64,000 bases of DNA. Origin: Nesterenkonia sandarakina. GTDB lineage: Bacteria > Actinomycetota > Actinomycetes > Actinomycetales > Micrococcaceae. The notes below the pieces were generated by a model. It saw only the letters and a list, made by a program, of their open reading frames with translations. It was not told the origin of the DNA and made no database searches. Shown piece by piece: positions 31,636 to 40,569 of this stretch (its first letter is position 1; each line of letters opens with the position of its first letter). A program made the position numbers and the translations under genes. The stretch spans positions 162,170 through 226,169 of the forward strand of contig NZ_PVTY01000002.1 in NCBI RefSeq assembly GCF_003003175.1, in the 5' to 3' direction.

Positions 31636-33186
31636 ATGAGCAGCGCTCAGCCACAGCGGACAGCGAGGTCCGCGGCGACATCCACCCGGTCCTCGGTCAG
31701 CTCGGGGAACCTTCGCTCCATCGAGCGCGCCTCGGTCGACGCTCAGGACGAGGGCTTCGACCTGATTGCGCTCGGTCGACGCGTGCGACACCTGCGCAAA
31801 CAGGCGGGCATGACGCTGGATGCGCTCGCGGAGGCGCTGGGGACCGCGCCCAGCCAGCTCTCGCTGCTGGAGAACGGCCGCCGCGAGCCCAAGCTCTCCC
31901 AGCTTCAGCAGCTGGCCAAGGCTCTGGAGGTCAGCTTCGATGACCTCTTCGGCGCGGAGCCGCCCTCGAAGCGGGCGGCCCTGGAGATCGAGCTCGAGAA
32001 GGCCCAGCGCGGGCCGCTCTACGCGGCGCTGAATCTTCCCGCCGTCCGGATCAGCAATCGGCTGCCGATGGATGTGTTGGAGTCGCTGGTGTCGCTGCAG
32101 CGAGAGCTGCGCCGTCGACTCGAGGAGCAGGCCGCGACTCCTGAGGAGGCGCGGCGGGCCAACACCGAGCTGCGCGAGGAGATGCGCGCCAAGAACAACT
32201 ACTACCCCGAGATCGAAGCGGCCGCCCAGGAGCTGCTCGACGCCGTGGATCACCGCGAGGGGCCGCTGTCTCACCACGTGGCCGCTGACATCGCCGCGCA
32301 CCTCGGATTCTCGCTGCGCTTCGTGAAGAACCTGCCTGAATCCACCCGTTCGGTGACGGATCAGAAGAACCGGATCATCTACCTGACCCAGGGAACCTCC
32401 CGGCAGTGGGACGCCCGCTCGGTGCTGCTCCAGGCGCTCGGACACCAGGTGCTCGGCCACACCGAGCCGGAGGACTACTCCGAGTTCCTGCGCCAGCGGG
32501 TCTACACCAACTACTTCGCCGCAAGCCTGCTGATGCCGCAGGCCACCACGGTGCGCTTCCTGAAGGAGTCCAAGGCGCGCAAGGAAATCGCCATAGAGGA
32601 CCTGCGCGACGCCTTCGCGGTCTCCTACGAGTCAGCCGCCCACCGGTTCACCAATCTCGCCACCGAGCACCTGGGCATCACGTGTCACTTCCAGAAGGTC
32701 CACGAGTCAGGGATCCTGCACAAGGCCTACGAGAACGACGGGGTGAACTTCCCGGCGGACCATTCCGGGGCCATCGAGGGTCAGACGATCTGCCGGCAGT
32801 GGACCTCGCGGCAGGTCTTCGAGGTCGACGACAAGTTCCGGTCCTTCTACCAGTACACCGACACCACGGTCGGCACCTTCTGGTGCACCGCACGGACCGA
32901 GGCGCACTCCTCGGGGCTGTACTCGCTCTCGATCGGGGTGCCGTTCGAGCATGTGAAATGGTTCCGCGGCTCCGACACCACCTCACGGTCCTCCTCCCGC
33001 TGTCCCGATGATCCGACCTGCTGCCGGCAGCCCCCGGCGGCGCTCGCCGCCCGCTGGGAGGGTCAGGCCTGGCCGGCCGCGCGTGCGAACAGCCACCTGC
33101 TCGCCGCCATGCCGCAGGGTGCGTTCCCCGGAGTCGACACCACCGAGGTCTACGAGTTCCTGGAGCGCCACTCGCGTCAGGACTGA
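31636..33186 (+). CDS. ramB: RamB/PrpR-type transcriptional regulator (XRE HTH, short-chain acyl sensor)
   Basis: A 516-residue regulator. The XRE helix-turn-helix is at about residues 45-100 (LGRRVRHLRKQAGMTLDALAEALGTAPSQLSLLENG). An IrrE-like/acyl-sensing middle domain (ALGHQVLGHTEPEDYSEFLRQ, FAASLLMPQATTVRFLKE) follows, and then the ScfR C-terminal domain (GQTICRQWTSRQVFEVDDKFRSFYQYTDTTVGTFWCTA). The cluster RCPDDPTCCRQ near 454-464 resembles the Cys set that holds a 4Fe-4S cluster in mycobacterial PrpR. RamB controls aceA/aceB and acetate genes in corynebacteria and mycobacteria. Position next to aceA fits. The start is ATG 31636; an AAGGAG at 31595 has no usable in-frame start, so the start is not certain. 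Confidence 0.9.
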   Translation: MSSAQPQRTARSAATSTRSSVSSGNLRSIERASVDAQDEGFDLIALGRRVRHLRKQAGMTLDALAEALGTAPSQLSLLENGRREPKLSQLQQLAKALEVSFDDLFGAEPPSKRAALEIELEKAQRGPLYAALNLPAVRISNRLPMDVLESLVSLQRELRRRLEEQAATPEEARRANTELREEMRAKNNYYPEIEAAAQELLDAVDHREGPLSHHVAADIAAHLGFSLRFVKNLPESTRSVTDQKNRIIYLTQGTSRQWDARSVLLQALGHQVLGHTEPEDYSEFLRQRVYTNYFAASLLMPQATTVRFLKESKARKEIAIEDLRDAFAVSYESAAHRFTNLATEHLGITCHFQKVHESGILHKAYENDGVNFPADHSGAIEGQTICRQWTSRQVFEVDDKFRSFYQYTDTTVGTFWCTARTEAHSSGLYSLSIGVPFEHVKWFRGSDTTSRSSSRCPDDPTCCRQPPAALAARWEGQAWPAARANSHLLAAMPQGAFPGVDTTEVYEFLERHSRQD

Positions 33187-33226
33187 ACTCGACGCTGCCG
33201 GAACTCGGGGAACGCCAATTTCGCTC

Positions 33227-33243
33227 GGATTGTTGAACAATCC
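33227..33243. promoter_or_regulatory. FCD/GntR-type operator before pxpA (site 1)
   Basis: GGATTGTT-G-AACAATCC is a perfect 17-base palindrome. Its core TTGTTGAACAA (33230-33240) fits the TNGTNNNACNA consensus of FadR-subfamily GntR regulators. The same core occurs twice as a variant and an exact copy upstream of the NRAMP-like gene. A weak promoter (TTGAAC 33233-33238, CATCCT 33256-33261, 17 apart) would have its -35 inside the site. Confidence 0.78.
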
Positions 33244-33311
33244 CGCGGAGTCAGGCATCCTTGACTCAGCTCACACTGAGACGTGGGCAACACCGGTACA
33301 AGGAGGATCAC

Positions 33312-34082
33312 GTGGCACAGATCGACCTGAACAGCGATGTCGGAGAGTCCTTCGGCAACTGGACCATCGGTGACGATGCCGCCATCCTGCGCACCGTCTC
33401 CAGCGCGAACATCGCCTGCGGCTTCCACGCCGGAGATCCGCTGACCATCCGCGCCACCGCCACCGAGGCTGTGACCAACGACGTCGTCATCGGTGCCCAC
33501 ATCGGCTACCGCGACCTCGCCGGATTCGGTCGTCGGCATCTGGAATGTTCCCCCGATGAGCTCGCCGCCGACGTGCTCTATCAGCTCGGCGCGCTGGAGG
33601 GCATCGCCGGCGCGGTCGGCTCCCAGATCCGCTACGTGAAGCCGCACGGCGCCCTCTACCACTCGATGATCTCTCACACCGGGCACGCCCATGCGGTCAT
33701 CGACACCATCGCGGCCTACGGCGAGAGCACCGGCCGCGACCTGCCGGTGCTGCTGCTGCCCGGCTCGATCGCCCTGGACTACGCCGCCGAAGCCGGTCTG
33801 CGCGGGATCTCCGAGGCCTTCGCCGATCGCAGCTACAACCCCGACGGCACCCTGGTCTCGCGGCGGGAGCCCGACGCGGTGCTCCATGACACCGAGCAGA
33901 TCGTGGAGAACATGCTGCGCCTGGCCGAAGAGTCGGTGCTGATCGCCCGCGACGGCACCCGAATCGAGACCCAGGCCGAATCCATCTGCACCCACGGCGA
34001 CACCGCCGGCGCGGTGGCGATGGCGCAGGCGGTGCGCACCGCCCTGGAGGGCGCCGGAGTCGAGATCCGCAGCTTCGCATGA
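33312..34082 (+). CDS. pxpA: 5-oxoprolinase subunit A (LamB/YcsF family)
   Basis: A 256-residue barrel protein opening AQIDLNSDVGESFGNWTIGDDAAIL, the LamB/YcsF signature, with SSANIACGFHAGDP, IGAHIGYRDLAGFGRR and VKPHGALYHSM. The Asp, His and Glu of these blocks form the family's active site. With PxpB and PxpC it opens 5-oxoproline (pyroglutamate) to glutamate with ATP. The start is GTG 33312 after AAGGAGG; the frame runs further up with no support. Its ATGA overlaps with the next gene show coupled translation. Confidence 0.93.
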   Translation: MAQIDLNSDVGESFGNWTIGDDAAILRTVSSANIACGFHAGDPLTIRATATEAVTNDVVIGAHIGYRDLAGFGRRHLECSPDELAADVLYQLGALEGIAGAVGSQIRYVKPHGALYHSMISHTGHAHAVIDTIAAYGESTGRDLPVLLLPGSIALDYAAEAGLRGISEAFADRSYNPDGTLVSRREPDAVLHDTEQIVENMLRLAEESVLIARDGTRIETQAESICTHGDTAGAVAMAQAVRTALEGAGVEIRSFA

Positions 34083-35926
34083 TCAGCGCCATCCGAGAGG
34101 CCGGTCCCCGTGCGCTCCTGCTGGAGTTCGAGACCCTCGATCAGGTGCTGGCCTGCCATCAGCAGCTGCGCCGCGACCCCCTGCCCGGCCAGGTCGAGGC
34201 GGTGGCCGCGGCACGGACGATCCTGCTGCGCTTCACCGCACGGGCGGCCCTGCGCCAGGCCCGCACCCTCCTGCCCGGCCTTGAGCTGGGGGAGTTCTCC
34301 GCAGCAGACTCCCGCCACGTGGAGCTGGAGGTCATCTACGACGGCGAGGACCTCGACGAGCTGGCCGCGCACCTGGGCATGAGCGTCGAGGCGCTGATCA
34401 ACTGGCACAGCGCAGCGTCCTGGACCGGCGCCTTCGGCGGGTTCGCCCCCGGATTCACCTATTGCGTGCCCAGTCCCGCGCCGGGGGAGGCCGGCCCGGA
34501 TGGCGCCACCGGTCCGCTGGACGTGCCGCGCCGCAGCAGCCCGCGCACCGCCGTGCCCGCCGGCGCCGTCGCCCTGGCCGGGGAGTTCTCGGCGGTGTAC
34601 CCGCGGGTCTCGCCGGGCGGCTGGCAGCTGATCGGGCACACCCCGGCCACCATGTGGGAGCTCTCGCGCGAGGCCGATGGCGAGTCCCCGGCACTGGTCC
34701 GTCCGGGAGACTCGGTGCGGTACAAGCCCGTGCCCGCCCGGTCGGTGACCACCGCATCCACCGCTGAGCCCGACGCTCGCCAGCACCAGACCCCGCACCC
34801 GGAGGACCCCCACCAGGACGACGACGCCGCGCTCACCGTGCTCGATCCCGGGCTGCAGACCCTGATCCAGGACCTCGGCCGCAGCGGACTCAGCGATCTG
34901 GGGGTCTCCCGCGCCGGAGTCGCCGACGAGGCCGCCGCCCGCCAGGTGAACCGACTCCTCGGCAATGGACCGCAGGCCGCGGTGCTCGAAGCGCTGCACG
35001 GGGGACTCGCCCTCCGGGCCGAGAGCACCATGGTCCTCGCGGTCGCCGGCGCGCAGACACCGCTGGACGTCACCGCACCCGACGGGTCCCGCCGCAGCGC
35101 ACCGCTGGGCACCCCCTTCGCTCTGGTGGCGGGGGAGACCCTGACCCTCGGAGCCCCCACGCGCGGGATGCGCAGCGTGATCGGTCTGCGCGGAGGCATC
35201 GCCGCGACCCCGGTGCTCGGCAGCGTCTCCGCCGACACCATGTCCGGACTGGGCCCCGCACCGCTCCAGGCCGGAGACCTGCTGCGCCCTGCCGGTGCCG
35301 CCCCCGGCGCCGTGCAGCCGCCGCCCGACTCGTTCGGCGCTGAGACGCCCGGTGTCGGGACGTCCGGTGGTGAGGCCTCGAGTACCGAGACCCCGACCGC
35401 GCTGCGCTTCACCTACGGGCCGCGCGCGGACTGGTTCAGCGCCGAGGAGGCGGCCCGACTGGCCGACCAGCCCTGGGAGGTGTCGCAGTCCTCGAACCGG
35501 ATCGGGATCCGGCTCGAGGTCCCCAAGGCCCCGGCGCCCACCACCACCAGGACCCGCACCGGGACTGGCGCCGCCGAGGCCCCGCGCCCGCTGCGCCGGC
35601 TCAAGGAGGGTGAGCTGCCCAGCGAGGGCGTGGTGCGCGGTTCGCTGCAGATGCCCCCCGCCGGCACTCCGGTGCTCTTCCTCAACGACCACCCGGTCAC
35701 CGGGGGATACCCCGTGATCGGCGTCGTCATCGACGAGGACCTCCCGCTCGCGGCCCAGCTCGCCCCCGCAGACCAGATCACGCTGGTCCCGGTGGACCCC
35801 GACACGCTGACCCCGCTGCCGCTGCCGCTGCCGCACCCGAACGACTCGACCGCCCCGTTGACCGGGACCAGACCCGCTCCAGTGACCATCGCGACCCCTG
35901 ACGCAGAAGAGAAGACCTCATCATGA
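34079..35926 (+). CDS. pxpBC: Fused 5-oxoprolinase subunits B and C (KipI-KipA)
   Basis: A 615-residue fusion. The PxpB/KipI half (CT_C_D, residues about 1-225) opens [20 protein letters not shown] and has [17 protein letters not shown] and [18 protein letters not shown] Thr/Glu/Gln/His linker leads to the PxpC/KipA half (CT_A_B, about 255-560) with [35 protein letters not shown] and [17 protein letters not shown]. These domains share the fold of the carboxyltransferase part of urea carboxylase. Separate genes (pxpB, pxpC) in E. coli are joined here. It overlaps pxpA and the biotin carboxylase gene by ATGA on both sides. An insertion in the C part (about 490-510) is rich in Thr/Arg/Pro. Confidence 0.92.
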   Translation: MISAIREAGPRALLLEFETLDQVLACHQQLRRDPLPGQVEAVAAARTILLRFTARAALRQARTLLPGLELGEFSAADSRHVELEVIYDGEDLDELAAHLGMSVEALINWHSAASWTGAFGGFAPGFTYCVPSPAPGEAGPDGATGPLDVPRRSSPRTAVPAGAVALAGEFSAVYPRVSPGGWQLIGHTPATMWELSREADGESPALVRPGDSVRYKPVPARSVTTASTAEPDARQHQTPHPEDPHQDDDAALTVLDPGLQTLIQDLGRSGLSDLGVSRAGVADEAAARQVNRLLGNGPQAAVLEALHGGLALRAESTMVLAVAGAQTPLDVTAPDGSRRSAPLGTPFALVAGETLTLGAPTRGMRSVIGLRGGIAATPVLGSVSADTMSGLGPAPLQAGDLLRPAGAAPGAVQPPPDSFGAETPGVGTSGGEASSTETPTALRFTYGPRADWFSAEEAARLADQPWEVSQSSNRIGIRLEVPKAPAPTTTRTRTGTGAAEAPRPLRRLKEGELPSEGVVRGSLQMPPAGTPVLFLNDHPVTGGYPVIGVVIDEDLPLAAQLAPADQITLVPVDPDTLTPLPLPLPHPNDSTAPLTGTRPAPVTIATPDAEEKTSS

Positions 35927-37707
35927 AGCGCATCCTCATCGCCAACCGTGGCGAGATCGCCGTCCGCATCATCCGCAGCGCCCGCGAATCCGGCTACACC
36001 GCCGCCGCGGTCTACGCCGACCAAGATGCCGACTCGCTCCACGTGCAGCTGGCCGACACCGCCGTTGCGCTGCAGGGCACCACCCCGGCGCAGACCTACC
36101 TGGACCAGCAGAAGCTCCTCGATGCGGCCCGTGAGGTCGACGCCGATGCGATCCACCCCGGCTACGGCTTCCTCTCCGAGAACGCCGACTTCGCCCGTGC
36201 CGTGATCGCGGCCGGTCTCACCTGGATCGGTCCCAAGCCCGAGACCATCGAGACGCTCGGGAACAAGGTCACCGCCCGTGCGCTCGCGGTCAAGGTCGGC
36301 GCCCCGCTGGTCCCGGGCACCGACGGCCCGGTCGCCGGCGGCGAAGAGATCCGGGCGTTCGTGGCCGAGCACGGACTGCCGGTGGCGATCAAGGCCGCCC
36401 ACGGCGGCGGCGGGCGCGGCATGCGCATCGTGCGTGAGGAGTCTGAGATCGACGAGGCCTTCGCCTCGGCCGTGCGCGAGGCCGAATCAGCCTTCGGCCG
36501 CGGGGAATGCTTCGTGGAGCGGTTCCTGGACCGGCCCCGACACGTGGAGGCCCAGGTGCTCGCGGACACGCAGGGCAACGTCGTCGTCGTCGGCACCCGA
36601 GACTGCTCGCTGCAGCGGCGCAACCAGAAGCTCGTGGAGGAGGCGCCGGCACCGTTCCTCAGCGAGGACCAGCGCGCCGACATCCACCGTTCCGCCCGGG
36701 CGATCTGCGCCGAGGCCGGATACGTCGGCGCCGGCACCGTGGAGTACCTGCTCAGCCCAGGCCAGGGCGAGCAGCCCGGTCTGTTGAGCTTCCTGGAGGT
36801 CAACACCCGGCTGCAGGTGGAACACCCGGTCACCGAGGAGACCTCCGGGGTCGACCTGGTGGCCGAACAGCTGCGCATCGCCGAGGGTGAGCCGCTGCGC
36901 TTCACCGAAGATCCGCAGCCACGCGGCCACTCGGTGGAGTTCCGGCTCAACGCCGAGGAGCCGGCCCAGGGCTTCCTGCCCACTCCAGGCCCGGTCACGC
37001 TCTTCGCTCCGCCCACCGGACCCGGCATCCGGGTGGACACCGGGGTGCGCAGCGGCGACGAGATCTCCGGCGCCTTCGATTCGATGCTCGCCAAGCTCGT
37101 GGTCACCGGACCCGACCGCAACACCACGCTGCGCCGAGCCCGCATGGCGCTGGACGAGATGCGCATCGAAGGCCTGCCCACCGTGCTGCCCTTCCATCGC
37201 CAGGTGCTCGAAGCAGAGGACTTCCTCGCCGTCGACGGCCCGGACAGCTTCGGCGTCCACACGCGCTGGATCGAGACCGAGTTCGAGGCCGCCTATGGCG
37301 AATCCATGGTCGACTCCGAGCACCTCGCCGCCGCGCTGCGCCACCGTGAGCACCGCATGCGCCGCACCACCGTGGAGATCGACGGTCGCGCGGTGAGTCT
37401 GGGGCTGCCCGCCGCCCTTCTGGCCCTGCTCGGCAGCGGCAGCGGTGCCGGAACACCGGAGGACGACGCCGACAGCGCGCCTGCGGAGACCGCACCCGGG
37501 GCCGTGGTCACGAAGCTGGCCGGCAGCCTGGTCAACTTCGCCGTCGAGGACGGCGTCGAGGTCTCCGCCGGGGACCCGGTCGCGGTCGTGGAGGCCATGA
37601 AGATGGAGTCCACCGTGACGGCACCGCGAGGTGGACGCTTCCGCCGCGAGGACCTGGCCCCCGGAGCGGCGCTGCAGGCCGGCCAGGTGCTCGGCACCAT
37701 CGAATGA
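35923..37707 (+). CDS. Biotin carboxylase-biotin carboxyl carrier fusion
   Basis: A 594-residue protein. The N-terminal 445 residues are biotin carboxylase ([20 protein letters not shown], the ATP-grasp [35 protein letters not shown] and [17 protein letters not shown]). A variable linker follows, then a biotinyl domain (about 522-594) with the biotin-accepting Lys 560 in VEAMKMEST. The shape equals AccA/BccA alpha chains of acyl-CoA carboxylases. No acyl-CoA carboxyltransferase beta subunit is nearby; instead it overlaps the pxpBC gene by ATGA. KipI-KipA domains are related to the carboxyltransferase of urea carboxylase, so a lactam-directed carboxylase is a reasonable guess. Alternatively it is an acyl-CoA carboxylase subunit that has joined this operon. 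Confidence 0.9.
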   Translation: MKRILIANRGEIAVRIIRSARESGYTAAAVYADQDADSLHVQLADTAVALQGTTPAQTYLDQQKLLDAAREVDADAIHPGYGFLSENADFARAVIAAGLTWIGPKPETIETLGNKVTARALAVKVGAPLVPGTDGPVAGGEEIRAFVAEHGLPVAIKAAHGGGGRGMRIVREESEIDEAFASAVREAESAFGRGECFVERFLDRPRHVEAQVLADTQGNVVVVGTRDCSLQRRNQKLVEEAPAPFLSEDQRADIHRSARAICAEAGYVGAGTVEYLLSPGQGEQPGLLSFLEVNTRLQVEHPVTEETSGVDLVAEQLRIAEGEPLRFTEDPQPRGHSVEFRLNAEEPAQGFLPTPGPVTLFAPPTGPGIRVDTGVRSGDEISGAFDSMLAKLVVTGPDRNTTLRRARMALDEMRIEGLPTVLPFHRQVLEAEDFLAVDGPDSFGVHTRWIETEFEAAYGESMVDSEHLAAALRHREHRMRRTTVEIDGRAVSLGLPAALLALLGSGSGAGTPEDDADSAPAETAPGAVVTKLAGSLVNFAVEDGVEVSAGDPVAVVEAMKMESTVTAPRGGRFRREDLAPGAALQAGQVLGTIE

Positions 37708-37761
37708 CACCGGCGATGTGACGTTGAGGTGCGGGTTCGACGTCCAGGATAGATTGGGGCC

Positions 37762-38439
37762 ATGACCGACGTGATGTGGAGCTCCTTATCGCCCGAGGGC
37801 CTCAGCGAGCATGCTCAGGTCCCTGAGCGGGTCGCGGAGCTGCTGCGCGGAGCGATCTCGGCCGGCACGATTCGTCCGGGCACCAAGCTTCCGGAGGTCG
37901 AGCTGACCCGCCAGCTGGACATCTCGCGGCACACGCTGCGCAGCGGATTCCAGATCCTGGCCTCCGAGGGCCTGGTGGAGCGTCATCCGAACCGCGGAGT
38001 GTTCGTGCACCAGCCCACCGCCGAGGACATCGCCGAGGTCTACCGGGTGCGCAGGGTGCTGGAGGTCGGAGCGGTGCGCACCGCAGAGTTCCCCGCCGAG
38101 GAGCTGGATCAGCTGCATCGGATCGTCTCAGCCGCGGAGGTCGCGCGCGAGCGCGGTGACATTCCCGCGATGGCCCAGGCCAATCAGGTCTTCCATCGGA
38201 CCATCGCGGCGCAGGTGCGCAGCGCGATGATCGATGCACTCATGGAGCAGGTGCTGGCACGGATGCGCCTGGCCTTCCACGCGAAGTCCGAGCAGCCCAG
38301 CTTCCACCACAGCTACATCGAGCGGAACCGGGAGCTTGCCCGGCTGCTCGGTCAGGATGACCGGCAGGCCGCCGAGGACTACCTGCTGGAGTATCTCGAC
38401 GCCGCCGAGGCGGAGCTGCTGGAGCACCTGAACCGCTGA
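37762..38439 (+). CDS. GntR-family regulator, FadR/FCD subfamily
   Basis: A 225-residue regulator. The winged helix (about residues 18-88) includes RVAELLRGAISAGTIRPGTKLPEVELTRQLDISRHTLRSGFQILASEGLVERHPNRGVFVHQP, a normal GntR DNA-binding domain. The C-terminal FCD domain (about 95-215) has the metal/ligand His residues in FHRTIAAQVRS and FHHSYIERNRELARL. It follows the biotin carboxylase gene by 54 bases on the same strand, possibly from its own weak promoter. The FCD group recognises TNGTNNNACNA; matching palindromes lie before pxpA and before the NRAMP-like gene. The ligand might be 5-oxoproline or glutamate; this is inference. Confidence 0.88.
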   Translation: MTDVMWSSLSPEGLSEHAQVPERVAELLRGAISAGTIRPGTKLPEVELTRQLDISRHTLRSGFQILASEGLVERHPNRGVFVHQPTAEDIAEVYRVRRVLEVGAVRTAEFPAEELDQLHRIVSAAEVARERGDIPAMAQANQVFHRTIAAQVRSAMIDALMEQVLARMRLAFHAKSEQPSFHHSYIERNRELARLLGQDDRQAAEDYLLEYLDAAEAELLEHLNR

Positions 38440-38452
38440 GCCGGGACCTGCT

Positions 38453-38486
38453 CCGGGAGCCGGACTCGACCGAGCCCGGCTCCCGG
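38453..38486 (+). terminator. Terminator after the GntR gene
   Basis: Arms CCGGGAGCCGG (38453-38463) and CCGGCTCCCGG (38476-38486) pair perfectly over 11 bases and are followed by TTTCATC. It separates the pxp group from the convergent FHA gene. Confidence 0.82.
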
Positions 38487-38491
38487 TTTCA

Positions 38492-39343
38492 TCAGCCCTG
38501 CTGCCGGTACGGGTCGAACTGCGGCTTCTGATAGGCGAACTCCCCACCCTGACGGCCCCCGAAGGGCCGACCATGATCGGCGTACTCCTCGCGCAGGAAC
38601 ACCAGCCGCCAGAGACCCAGGTCGATCCGAGACCCGGTGCGCAGCGTGATCGACGCCCCAGGCTCCGCGCTGCCGCTGCCACCGATCGCCCCGTGACGCA
38701 CGATCACATACTCATCGACCGAGTCGTGCAGGATCTCGGCGTGAACCGGGTCCAGCCCGGCCAGCATCAGGTCCGATGACTCGTCGCTGCCGATCAGCGT
38801 CCGATCGGCCAGCAGATTGAACTCCAACGGTCTCGCGTCGGGCTGGTCGGTGCGGCTCATGATCAGCCGCGGACGCCCCGCACCACGCGGGGCATGGGTG
38901 GTGGTCACCCGGCGGCGAATCCTTCGATTGAACGTCGGGGCCGGCGGCCACGGCGTCTCCGGAGGGATCAGCGAGGACGGGCTCTCCGAGCCCGCCGACC
39001 CCGAACCCGCGAAGCGCGGCAGAGACTTCAGCGAGCCCAGCCGAATATGCTTCGACCGAGTCAGCACCCGGCTCATCACCGTGGTCTTCACCGCGCCCAG
39101 GCTGACGATCTCCCCGGCAGGACCGATCACGGAGAGCGTCAGGTCCCGCTCCGCCAGCTTGGCTGCGAACGCATCGGCGGCTCGCGTGATCGAGCGCGGC
39201 ATGCCGTCGAGCAGCGAGGCGTCCTCGGTGCGCACCTCGATGTGCCGACCCGCCGCAGTGATGGTGGCGTTGATCGGGTCAGCCGGGGTGCCGTCCGCCT
39301 CGACCTGGGTGACGCTGACGGTGAGATCGATGTCTAGGTGCAT
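38492..39343 (-). CDS. FHA-domain protein
   Basis: A 283-residue protein. The first 110 residues (MHLDIDLTVSVTQVEADGTPADPINATITAAG, then SITRAADAFAAKLAERDLTLSVIGPAGEIVSLG) form an unassigned alpha/beta domain. A Pro/Ser/Arg linker follows (about 112-160). A forkhead-associated region (about 165-255) has RTLIGSDESSDLMLAGLDPVHAEILHDSVDEYVIVRHG, that is the G-S-D...L.L..L.P.HA pattern in which Arg/Ser bind phosphothreonine. Such proteins read Hanks-type kinase signals. The gene reads towards the GntR gene and follows the small gene at 39377. Confidence 0.75.
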   Translation of the reverse strand: MHLDIDLTVSVTQVEADGTPADPINATITAAGRHIEVRTEDASLLDGMPRSITRAADAFAAKLAERDLTLSVIGPAGEIVSLGAVKTTVMSRVLTRSKHIRLGSLKSLPRFAGSGSAGSESPSSLIPPETPWPPAPTFNRRIRRRVTTTHAPRGAGRPRLIMSRTDQPDARPLEFNLLADRTLIGSDESSDLMLAGLDPVHAEILHDSVDEYVIVRHGAIGGSGSAEPGASITLRTGSRIDLGLWRLVFLREEYADHGRPFGGRQGGEFAYQKPQFDPYRQQG

Positions 39344-39376
39344 GACCGCTCCCGGCTCAGCCGCAGCCGATCATCA

Positions 39377-39619
39377 TCAGCTCGCTTCATCACTGGTGGT
39401 CACCCGAAGGGTGCCGTTGAACTTCCACACCGCACGCGGGGCATCGGGTCCGATGTCTCGGGGGACCTCGACGGTCATGTCCTGCAGCGTGTAGTTCACC
39501 GCGGCACCTCGGCCGGTGAGATAGGACCACATCTCTTGGCCGAGATCGGCCCAGTCCCCGATCTGATGGGGCTGGTTGCCCTGGGGGTTCACGCTCTCGG
39601 TTCGGGTGCTCTCAGTCAT
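39377..39619 (-). CDS. Small hypothetical protein, 80 residues
   Basis: An 80-residue protein that I do not recognise: MTESTRTESVNPQGNQPHQIGDWADLGQEMWSYLTGRG, then NYTLQDMTVEVPRDIGP and WKFNGTLRVTTSDEAS. No helix long enough for a membrane. The composition and its place directly before the FHA gene on the same strand (33-base gap) suggest one transcript and perhaps a shared role. Start set by an AGGAG about 10 bases before the ATG at 39619. Confidence 0.62.
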   Translation of the reverse strand: MTESTRTESVNPQGNQPHQIGDWADLGQEMWSYLTGRGAAVNYTLQDMTVEVPRDIGPDAPRAVWKFNGTLRVTTSDEAS

Positions 39620-39794
39620 CGCCGCGTCTCCTGAACAGTGTCGGCCCCGCATCGCTGCGGTGCAGAGGATGGGTGAGCTCTCGCTCACCGTCATCTTGAC
39701 CCGGAACACGTCCTTTTGGAAGAGCTGATGTGCCGCTGACCACACATTACGTCGTGTTACGCCGCGGGAGCCACGTGCCCAGGAGGGCTGGCCG

Positions 39795-40502
39795 TCACCC
39801 GCGCCTGATCCCGACGTAGACGGTGTTCGACGAGGTGCCTCCGGTGATGTGGTTCGCGAAGTCCACGACGTGCGCCTGGCAGTCGTCGAAGACGCTCGAG
39901 AGCGTGGCCATGAACTCCTCATCCGGCGGGTCATCGGACCACAGGGTGAAGACCCCGTGGTCGGCGAGGTGCCGGGCCAGCGCGGTCAGTCCCTGGGTGG
40001 TGTAGAGATCGGCATGGCTGGGGTCAAGGGTGTGCCGCGGCGAATGGTCGACGTCGAGCAGGATGACGTCGTGGCCGAGCGCGTCCGGCGCCGGGGGAGT
40101 CCGCATCACGGCGAAGAAGTCATCGTGGCGCAGCGTGGTCCGCGGGTCCTCGACCAGCTGGCTGGAGACGGGCAGCAGCTTGCGCTGGTGCCAGTCGATG
40201 ACGGCAGGCAGCGCGTCGATGACCTGCAGCCGGGACACCCGCGCATCAGCGAGCGCGGTGACCGCGGTGTACCCCAGCCCGAGACCGCCGACGACGACGT
40301 CGAGCGTCTCGCCCCTCGCCGCGGCCAGGCCCAGGATCGACATCTGTTCCTCCGCCACCGTGAACAGGCTCGACATGAGGAACTCCTCGCCGAGCTTCAC
40401 CTCATAGATCTGCGTGCCGGTGCCGGGCTCGGTGCGTCGGCGCAGCATCAGCTCGCCCATCGGCGTCTGCTGCCAGTCGAGCTCTTCGAACCGTGCGATC
40501 AT
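39795..40502 (-). CDS. Spermidine synthase-like methyltransferase-fold protein
   Basis: A 235-residue Rossmann-fold protein. The block DVVVGGLGLGYTAVTALAD (about residues 67-85) is the cofactor loop and VIDALPAVIDWHQRKLLP is the acidic strand 2 region. HDVILLDVDHSPRHTLDPSHADLYT (about 143-167) is the spermidine-synthase-type active region with Asp. Actinobacteria have such proteins without evident polyamine substrates, so the reaction is open. Start at ATG 40502 after GAGGAGAGG; ATGs further upstream are not supported. About 175 bases separate it from the small protein gene. Confidence 0.72.
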   Translation of the reverse strand: MIARFEELDWQQTPMGELMLRRRTEPGTGTQIYEVKLGEEFLMSSLFTVAEEQMSILGLAAARGETLDVVVGGLGLGYTAVTALADARVSRLQVIDALPAVIDWHQRKLLPVSSQLVEDPRTTLRHDDFFAVMRTPPAPDALGHDVILLDVDHSPRHTLDPSHADLYTTQGLTALARHLADHGVFTLWSDDPPDEEFMATLSSVFDDCQAHVVDFANHITGGTSSNTVYVGIRRG

Positions 40503-40569
40503 ACGGGTGCCTCTCCTCGATTGCGGGTCCATCCTACGCAGGGCGCAAGGCGCAGGACCGGGAGCGGCC

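Noticed and set aside
35923-37707. Acetyl/propionyl-CoA carboxylase alpha subunit as a firm call
   Set aside because: The domains fit, but no carboxyltransferase beta gene is nearby and the gene is coupled to pxpBC, so the substrate is left open.
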